A DNA stretch of 64,000 nucleotides from Leuctra nigra (GCA_934045905.1 OW203762.1:14168345-14232344), one strand, 5' to 3'. Shown: positions 45,201-58,449, counted from the stretch's first letter. Numbers and translations are program-made. The notes: generated from the letters alone by a model not told the origin.

Positions 45201-48200
45201 ATGTAATCATGTTTAAATTATAATTCAAGGGGTCAGTGATTTCAGCAGCCATTTTGAAACAGGAAGTAACGTCATATCTCGAAAACTGGTAAACACATCG
45301 GCATGAAACTAGCGCCAAACGATTCGAAAGGCCATCTCTATGGAATAGGAACAGTCAAACAAGACTTTTCCTATTTATGAGACCGGAAATAATGTCATTC
45401 AAATTGATTAATTATTATAATCCCCTCCTATACAATAAATAGATATTCAGAAAGCTAAAATTGATACACATCATTTAATGTTATAAATTCTATGTGGCAG
45501 TGCAGAAAGTTCAGCAGCCATTTTGAAAACCGAGGTGCCGTGTTGCCATATCTCGGAACTTGGTTGACCGATTGGAATGAAACCTTTGCTATTCTTCATG
45601 AAAATAGCTAAATTGTAAAGGGTGATTTTTTTAAAAGGATTTAGTAATTGTTCATTCGATTGTTACAAGTTGTAAGAATAAACTAAAAAAAGGAGTGATA
45701 TCCCCATAAAAAACACTTCGTGTAAAAATAACAGCCAAGTCTCTTCAACTAAAAAAAAAATAATATGAAATCTAAAAATTCTGCACTGAAAAGTTGTGAT
45801 ATCAAAAAATGAGCCAAGTCAAAACTTTATTTGAAAATCAAAAAATACTTGGCGCATCGTTTTTTTAGGGCATTATAGGTATACTATGTATATGTATATT
45901 TGATGTATATTTTATAATTGGCCTATACTTCCAAGCTTTTTATATACACGATGCGCCAAGTATTTTTTGATTTTCAAATAAAGTTTTGACTTGGCTCATT
46001 TTTTGATATCACTACTTTTCAGTGCAGAATTTTTAGATTTCATATTATTTTTTTTTAGTTGAAGAGACTTGGCTGTTATTTTTACACGAAGTGTTTTTTA
46101 TGGGGATATTTTATTACTGAAAAGTAAAACCAGTAATATGACTGAGTCGTTCGTGAATTTGTTTGGAGTTGTTTCACGTATAGGTGCTATCGCTCATCAA
46201 TGCATTACACTGAGCTTTTTCTTAGATAGTATAAATGATTCCCAGTACGGCTATTAAAGTTCAAGCTTTCAAAGTTTTCCGACGTTCCGAATCACTGAGT
46301 AGGGTTGTCACCCCGATGACCCTTCCGGGTTTGTTGAGATTATCTTTCCTTGTCCCGGAATTTGCAAAAATCATCCCGGGACAACAATTGTCCAGGTTTT
46401 TATTACTAATTTTAAAATCTCCAGCTTCCATGTCGTTTTTTTACGAATTAATACAATATGTACAGTACCACCTACAATAAGATTTGCAATACAATGTTAC
46501 AAGTTAAAATTAATAAATATGAGATATTTAAATATTTAAGAAAAAAACAATATTAAAACTAATACCAACTAAATTCCATATTATCCAAACAGTATTTTAG
46601 TTAATAGTTAATTCATTCTTGATATTCAAAATTTTCCCGGCCTATGGTGTTGGGGGGCCCTCCGACTTAACCAATTAAGAACGCACCTTGTCCTGGTATT
46701 TCAGGCCGTGATGACTCTGGTGGATCAGGTTGTGGATGGGATGACACCAGCAGTGTTGGCGCCGCTTCCTCAGTATCCGCTGTACTCGAACAAAGCAGCA
46801 GAGCTCGGCATGAAACATGTAAGACAAATCAGAATGAAACAGATCATCAAATGGTCAATTTATTTTCATATACAATTGCGTTCGTATGTTCCTTCGTTAT
46901 AAAAATGAATAACGTACACATACGTTGCTTTTTGTAGATTTTTCATTCAAACGAAATTATATTCAACTCTTGCTTTAAGCTCTTGTCGTTGTTTGCACAT
47001 TGATTATTTTATAAAAAAAAAAAAAAATCAGAATTGTCTCCTCACAGTGCAAACAAACAAACTAAGACGTAAGCAATCCAAACAACTATACATTAGGTTT
47101 ACTTATGGGTGCATTGAACTTTCTTTGGTAACAGCTCTAGCTTTTTGCCTTCAAGAACAACGGTCTTAGTGAAGTAAGTTTTTTTTAATTTTTTTATTGG
47201 TCACACAAGAAATACATTATTTACATCTATAATAATTCCTTCTAAGCCTGTTGGACTTATCAGTAGGTTGTTAAATGAAATATTGTAAAATTATACTTAG
47301 GGCCGGTCTTGCAATGCCTTGCTAACTTTTTTACAGTCAATTAGGACTATATTGTCATGGCAACAACCAATGAAATTCCTAGAATGACCACTAACTAACT
47401 GTTAAGAGCTAATTGAGACTTTAGCAGAGTATTGAAAGACCGGGTCTTACTGCAATTACTACTAGGAAAACGCTCTGTGTAACGCGTTGATAAGCGAGCA
47501 CGGACACGCGCAACACCTCGAACCGAAATTATGTCTATCGAAAATATCATTAAAAGCCAATAATTCTTGAAATTCGTCAGACATGTAGGTATACAAATCT
47601 CCAAATATTCCTGAAGTATTAGTCCCAATAACCATGCAAAGGTATAAGTTGATCGATTGAACCTTTATGATTAAAATGTTCCTTGTTATATTCAAAAATC
47701 ATAGGATCTATATAAAAAAATATACCTGGGACCACTCATATGGTAAAAGTGTATGAACACAATATTAGATCGATCTGTTGAACAGTCATATCAGTTTCAT
47801 ACGTTTGAAAGTTGCTCTAACTACCTTGGAACTATAAAGAGTCGAAGTAGCCGTGATCAACATTTTTGAGTAATTTTACAGCCAACACGCAAAATGTCCG
47901 TAAAATGTCAATAACTTTTGGATTTAAACACAGATAAGTCTGAAAATTTTCAAAAATACAGATAATGTTGGTACCAATGACCACGCGAAGTTTTAAGTTG
48001 ATCGCTCAATCGGTTCTAGTTTAAATTTCAAAAATCATATGAAAGATTTTTTTAAATATTAACCAATGGGAGGATTTGGCTGAAACTTTGTATGATTGGG
48101 TACAATGTTGGTTGCAATGACTTTGCTAAATTTCAAATTGATAAAACAAACCAATCGAAAGATAATTTTTTTAAATTTGAACCAATCACATGAGCCCATT

Positions 48201-51200
48201 CAAAAACGATCCCAGGGACCGCATAGATTACGTTAGCATATGTGCAAAGTTTCAGATCGATTGAATGTGCGGTTTAACCTGGGCTTTGCGGACAAAAAAA
48301 ACACACACAGAGAAAGTGCCATAAGAGTACCGTGGTGACGCTCGCTACACTCGCTCAACAAAACTAGTAACTAGGAAAACGCTCTGTGTAACGCGTTGAT
48401 GAGCGAGCACGGACACGCGCAATACCTCGAACCGAAATTATGTCTATCGAAAATATCATTAAAAGCCAATAATTCTTGAAATTCGTCAGACTTGTAGGTA
48501 TAAAAATCTCCAAATATTCCTGAAGTATTAGTCCAAATAACCATGCAAAGGTTTAAGTTGATCGATTGAACCTTTATGATTAAAATGTTCCTTGTCAATA
48601 TTCAAAAATCATAGAATCTATTTAACAAAAATATACCTGGGACCACTCATATGATAAAAGTGTGTGTACTTATATTAGACGATCTGTTGAACGGTCATAT
48701 CAGTTTCATACGTTTGAAAGTTGCTCTAACTACCTTGGAACTATAAAGAGTCGAAGTAGCCGTGATCAACATTTTTGAGTTATTTGACAGTCAACACGCA
48801 AAATGTCCGTAAAATGTCAATAACGTTTGGATTTAAACACAGATAAGTCTGAAAATTGTCAAATATACAGATAATGTTTGTACCAATGACCACGCGAAGT
48901 TTTAAGTTGATCGCTCAATCGGTTCTAGTTTAAATTTCAAAAATCATATGAAAGATTTTTTAAAATTTTAACCAATGGGAGGATTTGGCTGAAACTTTGT
49001 ATGATTGGGTACAATGTTGGTTGCAATGACTTTGCTAAATTTCAAATTGATCGGAGCAACCAATCGAAAGATAATTTTTTTAAAACTTGAACCAATCACA
49101 GGAGCCCGTTCAAAAACGATCCCAGGGACCGCATATATTACGTTAGCATGTGTGCAAAGTTTCAGATCGATTGAATGTGCGGTTTAGCCTGGGCTGTGCG
49201 GACAAAAAAACAAAAAAAAAAAAACAAAAAAAAAAAAAACACACAGAGAAAGTGCCATAAGAGTACCGTGGTGACGCTCGCTACGCTCGCTCAATTAGCG
49301 TTTGGAACACAAGAAGAACAAGATACAAGATTAAGAATGTTTGAAAATAGGCAGCAAAACAAGGTAAAACACTGTTACAATTGACAATAGCAATATCACC
49401 AGGAATCCGTTGCATGGACTCATCAGTTTTAGAATGAGAAGAAAAATGTTGGTTAATGAAAATTTATAATTTATATATCATTCATCAACCAATTTTTAAT
49501 CGCTCTTTTTATGGTAGCATGTTTTAATTTATCTAATTCTTTAAGATTTTCTGGAAGTGAATTTCGCCAAGTTGGAATTAAGACTGATAGCTGCCTCCCA
49601 CCATATTTGTTTGTACTGAGAGGAACAATATATGTGGTACTCCTAATAGTGTGGTAGTTAAAGTGCCAAACAACCTTCAGGTTTTAGTGTCTGTATGAGA
49701 AGCATGTTTGAACTACTTTTGGGCACAAATATTGTCAACGACAACATGTTAATTGGAAAAAATAAAATTAATTCAAAGAGATCGCGATGATGACGCGCTC
49801 ACAATTGTTCCGAGCTTAGTATATTCTCCACTTTACATCGTCATCTCTCTTATTATTAGGCTTGGCCAGTATTTCAATAGTCTGCTAAACCAGTTGTTAG
49901 GTTTTAAACGGTCATTCGAGGATTTTGACGGTTTAAAAGTTAGCAAGGCATTGAAAAACTGGCACTTAGAAAACAATCAAGCACACCGCTGAAATCGGCA
50001 ACCAATTTTCTGTAATCAACCGTTCTTATTGTCAGCTTGTGTATTATCCGAAGTACTTGATTTTCATCATATACACGGCGCTCCACAATCTAGATGGTTA
50101 TGACGAGGATAATTTGAGACGCATCGACATGACCATATGTGCGTTATACCGCTAAAATTACCGCTTCCCGTGTGTACATAATATGTGGCTAGTGGCTGTA
50201 CCCGCGCAAACTTGAAATGCATCCTTCTGGTACACTTGAATAATATCCAATGTACACTCAATAAATTATAAAACGGTATTTGAAAAAATTGGATTCGCTG
50301 AAAAGGATGTGATTGCATCATCCGATGAAGTCTATGCTATAACGCGTCGTCTAACTCTAGTAGTTGAGCTCTGATTTCATTGATAATAACAAGGATTGAT
50401 TTTCAAGGAACATGATCAGCTGCCAATTTGGTTCGTTTAAATACGGTTTTATTATTTTTTGGGTGTACCAGAATTCAGAAACATGATATTTTCATAACAG
50501 TCTATCTATACTATTCTGAGTAGTCTCATTGTTTTCAGCTAGCTAGGCTATGATTGACTATCAACTGCCTGCAAGTAAGAATGCAAAATAAGATTGAATG
50601 TTGTAGATTGGCTATTACTTGGACGAAGACAGCGCTTGGGGTGTCAACATCAAGGAACTGCAACGAGTTGTCGACGATGCTCGAACTGTCTGCAACCCGC
50701 GTATCCTCATCATCATCAATCCAGGCAATCCAGCAGGTTGGTTAATTTTGCTCAGTGTACCCAGTGCAAGTGAGAGGTACGAGTACATACACCTTGAACC
50801 TACACCGCAGTATATACACCTGCGTTAGCTGTGTTGCCTAACTTTTTTTCACTTTCCCGTGCACATATATAATAGAATTGGTTCTAGCAACAAAATTGAA
50901 ACTGGATGTGGTTAAAAACGATTACATCCACAATCATGATACCCGACAGAAAAAAAGCATCCAAACAGATCATTATAGAACAAAACGTACGCAGCAAAAC
51001 TCACACTACATTAACAGTTAACACAAAATTATACCATGCACTACCTACTAGGAAAACGCTCAGTGTAACGCGTTGATGAGCGAGCACGGGTACGTGCAAA
51101 TTCTCGAACCGGAAATGCGTACACAACGCACAGAAAACATATACATCCATATTGAATTGATTATGATATCAACTTAAAAGTGTATGCTTTTCATCGAAAC

Positions 51201-54200
51201 TTTAAAATAGCATCTAAGCACCTGGTTCATAAAGCAAATCAGAATCAATTTTCAATTGGCACTGGAAAACATTCATTTCGATACTTCATTACTGACAGAT
51301 ATTAAAAATTTCAATAACTTCATACGTTCTTAACTGATTGGGATGAAAGCTTGTAAAATAAGAGACAATATTGGTCTTAATGACCATGCAAAATATAAGG
51401 TTGATCACATTTGTCGAAGACCATTTTCATTTTTCAGCCTATCAGGAGATGTTTATTTAAATTTTAACCAATCAATGAATTTAAAAAAAAATTGGGGTCA
51501 GCAAACAGAGAAGGTTGTCTCTACATGTGTGCAAAATTTCAGGTCGATCGGTGAAACTGTGCGATTTCTATTGCTCCATTTAGCAGACAAAAACAAAAAA
51601 AAAAAAAAAAAACAGAGGTCCGTGTCAAAAGAGTCAAAAGGAGACGCTCGCTTCGCTCGCTCAAAAAAACATTCAAAATATAAGAAAATAGGTACACTAT
51701 CGGGTACATCGGGTAAAACTTTTCTTAGGAACAAAACATATTATTCTGTAGAAGGACAAAACCTGAAACTCAAAAAAGTTAGACATTTTATATTATATAA
51801 TATATTTTCTAATAAGGTAGCTACTCTACTATTTTATTACTGTACGGACTGTATTCATTTATCTGACTATGCTTTAGAATTAGATTAGTATTAGATTAAT
51901 AATACTATTTTTATGTAATATTAAGAGTTAAGACTTCCAAATATCCTTATAAAGCATCAAGCTCACGGATCACTGCTTGTGTGTTTACATGTACTTTCAA
52001 TGTCCCGATAAGAAAGATAAAGCTCACTTTAGCCTAAAGTGAGCTTTAGCGGTCTAAATGGCTGTGTTTCATTGGCTGTTGCCATGGTTTCAGCCGATGA
52101 ATCCTGCCGCTATCTTTATCGGGACTTGGTGCAACCGGGCCTCGAATATCTGAATAAACCGTAACCTGTAATAAACCATCAAAGCTGACAGGTGAAGATC
52201 TTCAATTATCTAATCTTTCATTGTCCTGGACCATAGATGTATTAATATGTTAAACTATTACTACGAGTAGTAGTAGTTCTTTAAGGGTCGGTATAACCAA
52301 AGTTAATCTGAACCGGATTAACTAAATATTGGACTAAATTGGCGGCATAGCCAATCAGATACCTCAAAATGAGTGAAACAATTGAATTTAATCCAAAAGT
52401 TAGTTAATCCAGCACAATTTAACTTTGGTTATTCCGGGCCTAAACTAACATTAGCTCAGAATTAGTACCTACACATTAGTAGGTATATTTACTTTAGTAA
52501 TATGCTATTGGCAGATTACCTACAACAATGATGATTCAATTAAGTCAATTTAAATTAAAACTTGAAATCAAATAACCTTTAAATTTAAAAGATTTGTTGG
52601 CCTTGAGATTCAACCCCATGTCCCTTGGATTTGTACCTCAATGTAGCCGGCAACGCCTGATCTTTTGAATTTTTGGAACTCCTATAATAATAATTCATTG
52701 ATTCTCATGTGAATTCTCTCTGCGCAGGGCAAGTATTGTCGCGGCGCAACATGAAGCAGGTGATCCGGTTCGCGCACAGGGAGCGCTTGTTCATCCTCGC
52801 CGACGAGGTCTACCAAGTCAACGTGTACGACAAAGACAGCGAGTTCCACTCATTCAGAAGAGTGATGCTCGAGATGGGGCCGCCCTACTCTACCATGGAG
52901 CTTGCTACCTTCATGTCCACCTCTAAAGGTTCGTACATCACTTCTCAGTGTGTCATTCAGAAGAGTGAGTGAGCTTGGACAATACGTCGTCTTCGCTTTC
53001 TTGTAAATGATTTTCAAATGACATTATCGCATTATCTTGATGTGACCATAGATGTGACCACATATAATTCGTTGTTCAGCAGATCATAACTTCCAAGATC
53101 ACCTCTCAATTCCAATGACTTGGAACCCTGAGACTCGTCCCTGTTCCCAAATATGAAATTTCGGATGCAAGATCTTCTTTTTGACATCACACATGTCAAT
53201 TGTTGTTCGTCAGTTTGGAAGATGAAAGCATCCATCGCGAAATGTGATTTACCATATCGGTTTAACATAGTCACACTTGATGACTTCCAGGGAAGCATAT
53301 AATTGAGCGAGCGTCTCCTTTTGGCTCTTTGGCACGGACCTCTGTTTTTTTTTTGTCTGTCGTCTGCTCGTATACAGGTCACACCGTTTATTCGATCGAG
53401 CTGAAATTTTGCACACATATCCAGACCAAATATGAGATTTGCAGACCCTAATTTTTTTGAAATCCCCTGATTGGTTCAAATTTAAAAAATGTATCTTTCG
53501 ATTGGTTGGTCCAATCATTTTGAAATTTAGTTGAGCGAGCGCAGCGAGCGTCTCCTTTTGACTCTGTTGACACGGACCTCTGTTTTTTGTATTTTTTTTG
53601 TTTTTGTTTTTGGCTGTTGACTGGAGCAATAGAAGTCGCACCGTTTCACCGATCGATCTGAAATTTTGCACACATGTAGAGACAACCTTCTCTGTTTGCT
53701 GACCCCAATTTTTTTTTGAAATCCATCAATTGGTTAAAATTTAAATAAACATCTCCGGATAGGCTGAAAAATGAAAATGGTATTCGATAAATGTGATCAA
53801 ACTCATATTTTGCATGGTCATTAAGACCAACATTGCCTCTTATTTCGCAAATTTTCAGACAAATCCTCCCATTGGTTAAAATTTAAAAAAAATATTTCAT
53901 TTGATTATTGAAATTTAAACTAGAACCGTTTGACCGATCAACTTAAAACTTTGCACGGTAATTGGGACCAACATTATCTGTACTTTTAACAATTTTCAGA
54001 CTAATCTGTGTTTAATTTCAAAAGTTATTGGACATTTTGGGACATTTTTGGTTTGGCTGTCAAATTTTTCGAATTTCATATTTCACGGCATCTTCGAATC
54101 TTCAGTCCAAGGTAGTCAGAGCAGAAACTTTCAAACATAATATGAAACTGATATGACCGTTCAACAGATCGATCTAATATTGTCTTCACACACTTATATC

Positions 54201-56506
54201 TCATGAGTGGTCCCAGGTATATTTTTTGAACGAGATCCTGTGATTTTTGAAAATTAACAAGGAACCGTTCAATCATAAAGGTTCAATCGATCAACTTAAA
54301 ACTTTGCATGGTTATTGGGACCAATATTTTAGGAATTGTTGGAGATTTTCATACAAGTCTGTGATGAAATTCAAAAATTATTGGCTTTAAAAGGATATTT
54401 TCGATAGGATAGGTTTCGGTTAGAGGTGTTGCGCGTATCCGTGCTCGCTCATCAACGCGTTACTCAGAGCGTTTTCCTAGTAAAATCATTGCAACCAACA
54501 TTATACCCAATCATAAAAAGTTTCAGCAAAATCCTTCCATTGGTTCAAATTTGAAACCATTTTTCCGGTGATTTTTGTAATTTAAACTAGAACCGATTGA
54601 CCGACCAACTTAAAATTTCGCATGGTCATTGGTGCCAACATTTAAGGTATTTTTTGCCAATTTTCAATCTAATCTGTCGTTATTTTCAAAAGTTTTTGTA
54701 ATTTTAGGGACATTTTGTGTGTTGGCTGTCAAATTCACGGCGACTTCGAATCTTTAGTTCAAGGCAAGGTAGTTAGATATGAAAGTTTCAAACGAAATGA
54801 AACTAATAATGACCGTTCAACAGATTGATCTGATATTGTGTACACACTAACATCATATCATATGAGTGGTCCCAGGTATATTGTTTGAAAGATATCCTGT
54901 GATTTTTGAAACTTAACAAGGAACCGTTCAATCAAAGGTTTAATCGATCAACTTAAAACTTAGCAAGGTTATTGGGACCAATATTTTTGGAGATTTTGGA
55001 GATATTTATACAAGTCTGAGACGAAATTCAAGAATTATTGGCTTTTAATAACATTTTCGATAGACATAATTTCGGTTCGAGGTGTTGCGTGTATCCGTGC
55101 TCGCTCATCAACGCGTTACTCAGAGCGTTTTCCTAGTAATTGAAAAACAATAATTTCTGTCTACATGCCGTAAGGTACTTCGAATATGACGGTGGAATTT
55201 TGGAGCTACTTCAAGTATTTTTTTACTTTATGGTAATTGCTTACGGACTTTACCTCGTAGTACCTCGTCGTATTGTCTACCCGCAGGCTACACGGCTGAA
55301 TGTGGTCTACGCGGCGGCTATGTGGAGATGTTGAACCTCCGTCCCGATGTCCTGGCGCTATTCAAGAACTTGATCAGCATCGTGTCGGGTCCGAATGTCG
55401 TTGGTCAAGCAGTGATGGACTGCATGGTCAAGCCTCCGCAGCCCGGAGATCCGTCCTACGAGAAGTTCCACGAGGAGAAGACGGCCATCTTGACTTCCTT
55501 GACAGAGAGAGCCAAGTTCACGGCAGACGCGTTCAACCGCTTGGAGGGAGTCACGTGTAATATTGTGCAAGGAGCCTTCTACGCTTTCCCCAAGGTCAGT
55601 ACTGTATTCTGTACCTTATAGGCTTATAGACTGTCATATTATACGAGGACCGACCTGAAAGTAACGCAAAAGTGGGTAAATTGTACATTATGAAAGAGTA
55701 ACTCTTTCTCTATAAAACGGCATGATCTAAGTTTTTCTGAGTCACAAGAGATGCGTTTGCGCGATCGTTGAACCCAAGTCTCCAATAATATCCAGTTTGC
55801 GTAATCAAATCGTGTCTCCAAAGACTGTCCTTAGTTAAACTGAAATGTAGAAGTCGATGGGTGTAAGATTCTGGATGTTAGATGGATGGGAACTCCCCAA
55901 TCTGCCGAACGCCTGTGTTATTCCCGAACATCAGTGTATGTGCTACTTTTGCCCGAATATTATCACTTGAGACTCAGACAATGTTGTGTCGTACCGTGTT
56001 AAAGAGGAGGAGTTACTCAATCACCTTGCGCAGTTTGAAGTCTGTATGTCAATTTAAAAAAAGTTATACCCACTTTTCCCTTACTTTCGGTACGGCCCTT
56101 ATAAATTATCATACTTACAATTATAGATAGTTATTGGAAACATCTGGTGGCCGATTTAGGAAGAAGAAATTATTTAAACACATATTTTATAATGATAATA
56201 CCATGAAGGAAGGAAGGGGGAGGATGTTCCTGTTCTGGTCGAGTCAACTCTTGTGTTTGTGTTCAGATCTCAATGCCGGAGAAAGCGTTGGCTCAAGCTG
56301 CAGCAGAAGGAGAGTCTCCAGACTCATTCTACGCGCTCCAGCTCTTGGAGAAGACTGGAGTCTGTGTCGTGCCAGCAATGAGCTTTGGACAGAAACCAGG
56401 AACATGGCACCTCCGGGTCACCATCTTGCCGCAGCTGGAGGAACTCAAGGTCATGATGAAGATGATTGAACAGTTCCATAAACAGTTCTTGATCGATTAT
56501 AAGTAA
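42236..56506 (+). CDS. Alanine aminotransferase, tandem copy b (7 exons, 488 aa)
   Basis: Same reaction and exon plan as copy a. Exons: 42236-42376, 43936-44268, 46705-46818, 50607-50736, 52728-52928, 55287-55594, 56267-56506. The first six equal copy a in length; the last is one codon shorter. All coding exons are intact. PLP Lys in STSKG (residue 306), [30 protein letters not shown] and the carboxylate-binding Arg of WHLRVTILP are present. Notable changes against copy a: VPAMSFGQ for LPGKSFGQ near the C terminus, QAVGQ for QAMGQ, and ITCFGQGKQ in the N-terminal exon. Introns are 2-3 times longer than in copy a because of insertions. AATAAA overlaps the stop (56506-56511), so the poly(A) site may be another downstream. 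Copies b and c look more similar to each other in exon 2 than to a. Confidence 0.94.
43057..43155. repeat. Near-perfect hairpin in ALT-b intron 1
   Basis: AAAATACAAATATTTGAACA... (43057-43091) pairs with its complement at 43121-43155 around a 30-base A-rich loop; 34 base pairs by eye. Confidence 0.75.
43250..43900. repeat. Non-coding repeat-like region in ALT-b intron 1
   Basis: Contains CGGGACGATCCAAACGGGTA and GAGAGCTGAAACTTGGCATG, phrases typical of dispersed repeats. The long minus frame (43451-43894) resembles no known domain, and I do not call it a gene. Confidence 0.35.
44291..44570 (+). repeat. CTAGTGGAGCGG repeat, copy 2 (ALT-b intron 2)
   Basis: Direct repeat of 39,951-40,215, starting 22 bases after the exon-2 donor. 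It runs into the 270-base tandem block that follows, so the two may form one element. Confidence 0.7.
44640..45640 (+). repeat. About four 270-bp tandem units with YY1-, ETS- and CRE-like motifs
   Basis: Units at about 44701, 44972, 45246 and 45510 open with GCCATTTTGAAacCGGAAGTGACGTCAT in varying decay (GCCGCCATTTTGAA is complete in the first two). Each unit also has a second, weaker CCGGAAATGACGT site (44839, 45110, 45383). Spacing is 264-274 bases. Non-coding. Confidence 0.75.
45698..46109. repeat. Large palindrome, about 163-bp arms
   Basis: The left arm 45698-45860 and right arm 45948-46109 are near-perfect complements (ATATCCCCATAAAAAACAC at the outer end, CTTGGCGCATCGT at the inner end) around an 87-base AT-rich loop. 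Likely a foldback transposon; a solo arm is at 41,950. Confidence 0.85.
47300..47452. mobile_element. Short MITE in ALT-b intron 3
   Basis: GGGCCGGTCTTGCAATGCC and GGTCTTTCAATACTCTGC (as complement) form imperfect ends; about 150 bases. Confidence 0.45.
47461..48358 (+). repeat. GAGCGAGCG repeat family, tandem copy 1
   Basis: Full-length copy starting ACTAGGAAAACGCTCTGTGT and ending GACGCTCGCTACACTCGCTC. It is followed 11 bases later by a second copy in the same orientation. Confidence 0.85.
48370..49294 (+). repeat. GAGCGAGCG repeat family, tandem copy 2
   Basis: Nearly identical to the preceding copy, differing by scattered substitutions and a longer A/AC-rich tract at about 49205-49240. 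It ends GACGCTCGCTACGCTCGCTC. Confidence 0.85.
49471..49683 (-). pseudogene. 3' end of a non-LTR retrotransposon reverse transcriptase
   Basis: Minus-strand translation gives a tail with [20 protein letters not shown] then [15 protein letters not shown] and a stop at 49471-49473. This is the typical C terminus of LINE polymerases (conserved W-NSLP). An in-frame stop lies just upstream, so it is a 5'-truncated, dead copy in ALT-b intron 3. Confidence 0.65.
51047..51663 (+). repeat. GAGCGAGCG repeat family, shorter copy in ALT-b intron 4
   Basis: Starts ACTAGGAAAACGCTCAGTG and ends GACGCTCGCTTCGCTCGCTC, with an A-run before the end. A 181-codon frame crossing it is not a gene. Confidence 0.75.
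52002..52124. mobile_element. 123-bp MITE with GTCCCGATAA ends
   Basis: GTCCCGATAAGAAAGATA and TATCTTTATCGGGAC are inverted. An inner hairpin AAAGCTCACTTTAGCCTAAA...TTTA is also present. Target duplication not clear. Confidence 0.7.
52286..52439. mobile_element. MITE related to 17033-17182, copy 2
   Basis: GGTCGGTATAACCAAAGTTAA and TTAACTTTGGTTATTCCGGG are inverted ends, and the interior again has GCCAATCAGAT. Confidence 0.65.
53303..53530 (-). repeat. Truncated GAGCGAGCG-family copy (ALT-b intron 5)
   Basis: Starts TTGAGCGAGCGTCTCCTTTT and stops where the next copy begins with TTGAGCGAGCGCAGCGAGCG. Confidence 0.75.
53531..54481 (-). repeat. GAGCGAGCG repeat family, full-length minus copy
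   Basis: From TTGAGCGAGCGCAGCGAGCG to GCGTTTTCCTAGT; about 950 bases. It belongs to the subfamily with CACGGACCTCTG rather than CCACGGTACTC. Confidence 0.85.
54482..55137 (-). repeat. GAGCGAGCG repeat family, truncated minus copy in tandem
   Basis: Lacks the GAGCGAGCG end and keeps the AGAGCGTTTTCCTAGT end; abuts the preceding copy exactly. Confidence 0.8.
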
Positions 56507-57187
56507 ATAAACTTTATGCTTAGCTGCTATAATCATTGTAGGTATCATGTGTACATAATTAAATACCTATTATATTTTATTAATTAAAATATAAAAGATA
56601 TTACCTAAAACACATGAAACTGGTAGACACATATTTTCACGAACTAATTATGTGATGAGAATGAAATGCACGTTTTATTCTGGCTTAGATTAAACTGTTT
56701 TCTGATTCAGTTTTAATGGAATGGTCACAAAGAATTGTCAAAGAACGGGATTTGAGTACATTCTTTACGCTATAACCACTGGCAAGGAGGCTATAACTCA
56801 TAATTGTGACAGTAATAACTGTGTCGTGTCGTCTGTTTTTTTGTACCTATAAACTAAAATCAAATAGAGTTTAACCTTAGACTAACTACACACTATACTT
56901 CATGTTGCTAATTCACTAGCTAGTATAGTTTGCGTCAACTATCACTTGAGTTGGAAGTCAGGGAGTACTGAACGCTGAAGCGCACAGCGTGTTTATTCCG
57001 GGTGTTGTTTGGAACTTCAGTGAATACAATTAACTTTTACCCCTTCTTACTTCTATGATTTTACCTTGATTACATCCACAGGAAAGAGAATCCCATGTAG
57101 AAACAGCAGTCTTGCATAGAAAAGAATAACTCATAAAAACAATCAGTACCAACAAAGTCAACTAAAAAAAAGTACAAAATCGATACA

Positions 57188-57729
57188 ATAGGGAATTCTC
57201 CTCAGATTTTAATTTACTTTTAATTAATTAAATACAATACTAGATATTACAGGAAGACTAACAGTATATAACAGGTCTCTGAAATAAATGTATTTCAATA
57301 GTTATTGAGGCTTGAAAGTATGATTTTATTTGGCGGGCTCTAATGCCTCCAAGCTATCTGTGATTGGATGACGTCAGAACCTAGTTGATAAGCAGTGAGA
57401 CCATCCAAGATAGAGCTAAACGAGGCATTTCCCTGTGTTTATCCAGTTTGTGTTCACTTCAAATGCATTAGATCCATAAAATCCAAGCATCAAATTAATT
57501 AGAACCGAATTAGAACTGCATGCAGGAAACTTGGCTATCTAGGTTCTGACGTCACAGCTGGGAAAGATGGCGCATGGTCGTTTCAAATCTCCATTCAGAC
57601 AGCAAAAGTTTGAACTTACATAACTCGATAACAAGTAGATCTAAAAATATTTAAAACATACTGTTGTATTTATTTAGAAGCTGAGGATCTATTAAAAATT
57701 TAATAAAAATTGAGGAGAATTCCCTATTC
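57188..57729. mobile_element. 542-bp MITE with GGGAATTCTCCTCA ends
   Basis: ATAGGGAATTCTCCTCA and TGAGGAGAATTCCCTAT are inverted. A second inner inverted pair holds TTCTGACGTCA. The TA at each border may be the duplication. Confidence 0.75.
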
Positions 57730-58220
57730 CGCACTTAAAAGTAGTGATTTCTACCTCACTGTTCTAACATAAGTGAATGTAATTAACACCTCTAACTATT
57801 TTTCAAAGCTCGGGGTTGAACTGGCTTAATCATATTCGACTTAAAGTATTTTTAAAAGTCGACAGGAAATGCCTATACAACCATTGGCATTCGCTATATG
57901 TTGGGATTATATGTTGTTATGTAGTAAGAATAAAGATATTAAATCTGTTTACGATCACGTCGTGTCTTCATATATAAAATATGACAACATAAGTTCAAGC
58001 ATATTGTTGTACTGTGTCGGGTTTTCCTAAGACAATCTCAGTCCTCGCAGCGGAAAAGTTGACCTTGGTACATAACGACAAGACGCGGCGACGCTATTTG
58101 TCAGTATCGACGACAGAGTTACTAATCCCAAACAAAGAAGCGTTTGTCAATGCTACAACCATAGTATAAAGATCAGTGAGATATGCTACATCATCCAAAA
58201 TGTTTCACAAGAAAGGTGTG

Positions 58221-58449
58221 ACCACAAGGAAAAAATGTATTGCTGCGGTAGCATAAAAAGTGACAGCAATAATTTTCTGGAAGGTCCAGCAATAATTCTA
58301 TCTGGGGATACCAGAATTATGGCTAAACTGTAGCAAGATGGAGCAACCAGAAAATGTTGCTGTCGTAATATAAGCAAGACTAATGTATTGCTGCAGCAGC
58401 AATACAATATAGCATCAATATTGCATCAGCAAAATTTTTTCCGTGTGGT
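58221..58449. mobile_element. 229-bp inverted-repeat element
   Basis: ACCACAAGGAAAAAATGTAT at the left and AAATTTTTTCCGTGTGGT at the right are imperfect inverts. GCAGCAATA motifs occur inside. Confidence 0.65.

Noticed and set aside
51343..51888. 181-codon plus-strand frame
   Set aside because: It runs through a GAGCGAGCG-family repeat including its A-run and into unique DNA; no domain.
53249..53671. 140-codon minus-strand frame
   Set aside because: Spans the junction of two repeat copies and their T-rich tracts; not a gene.
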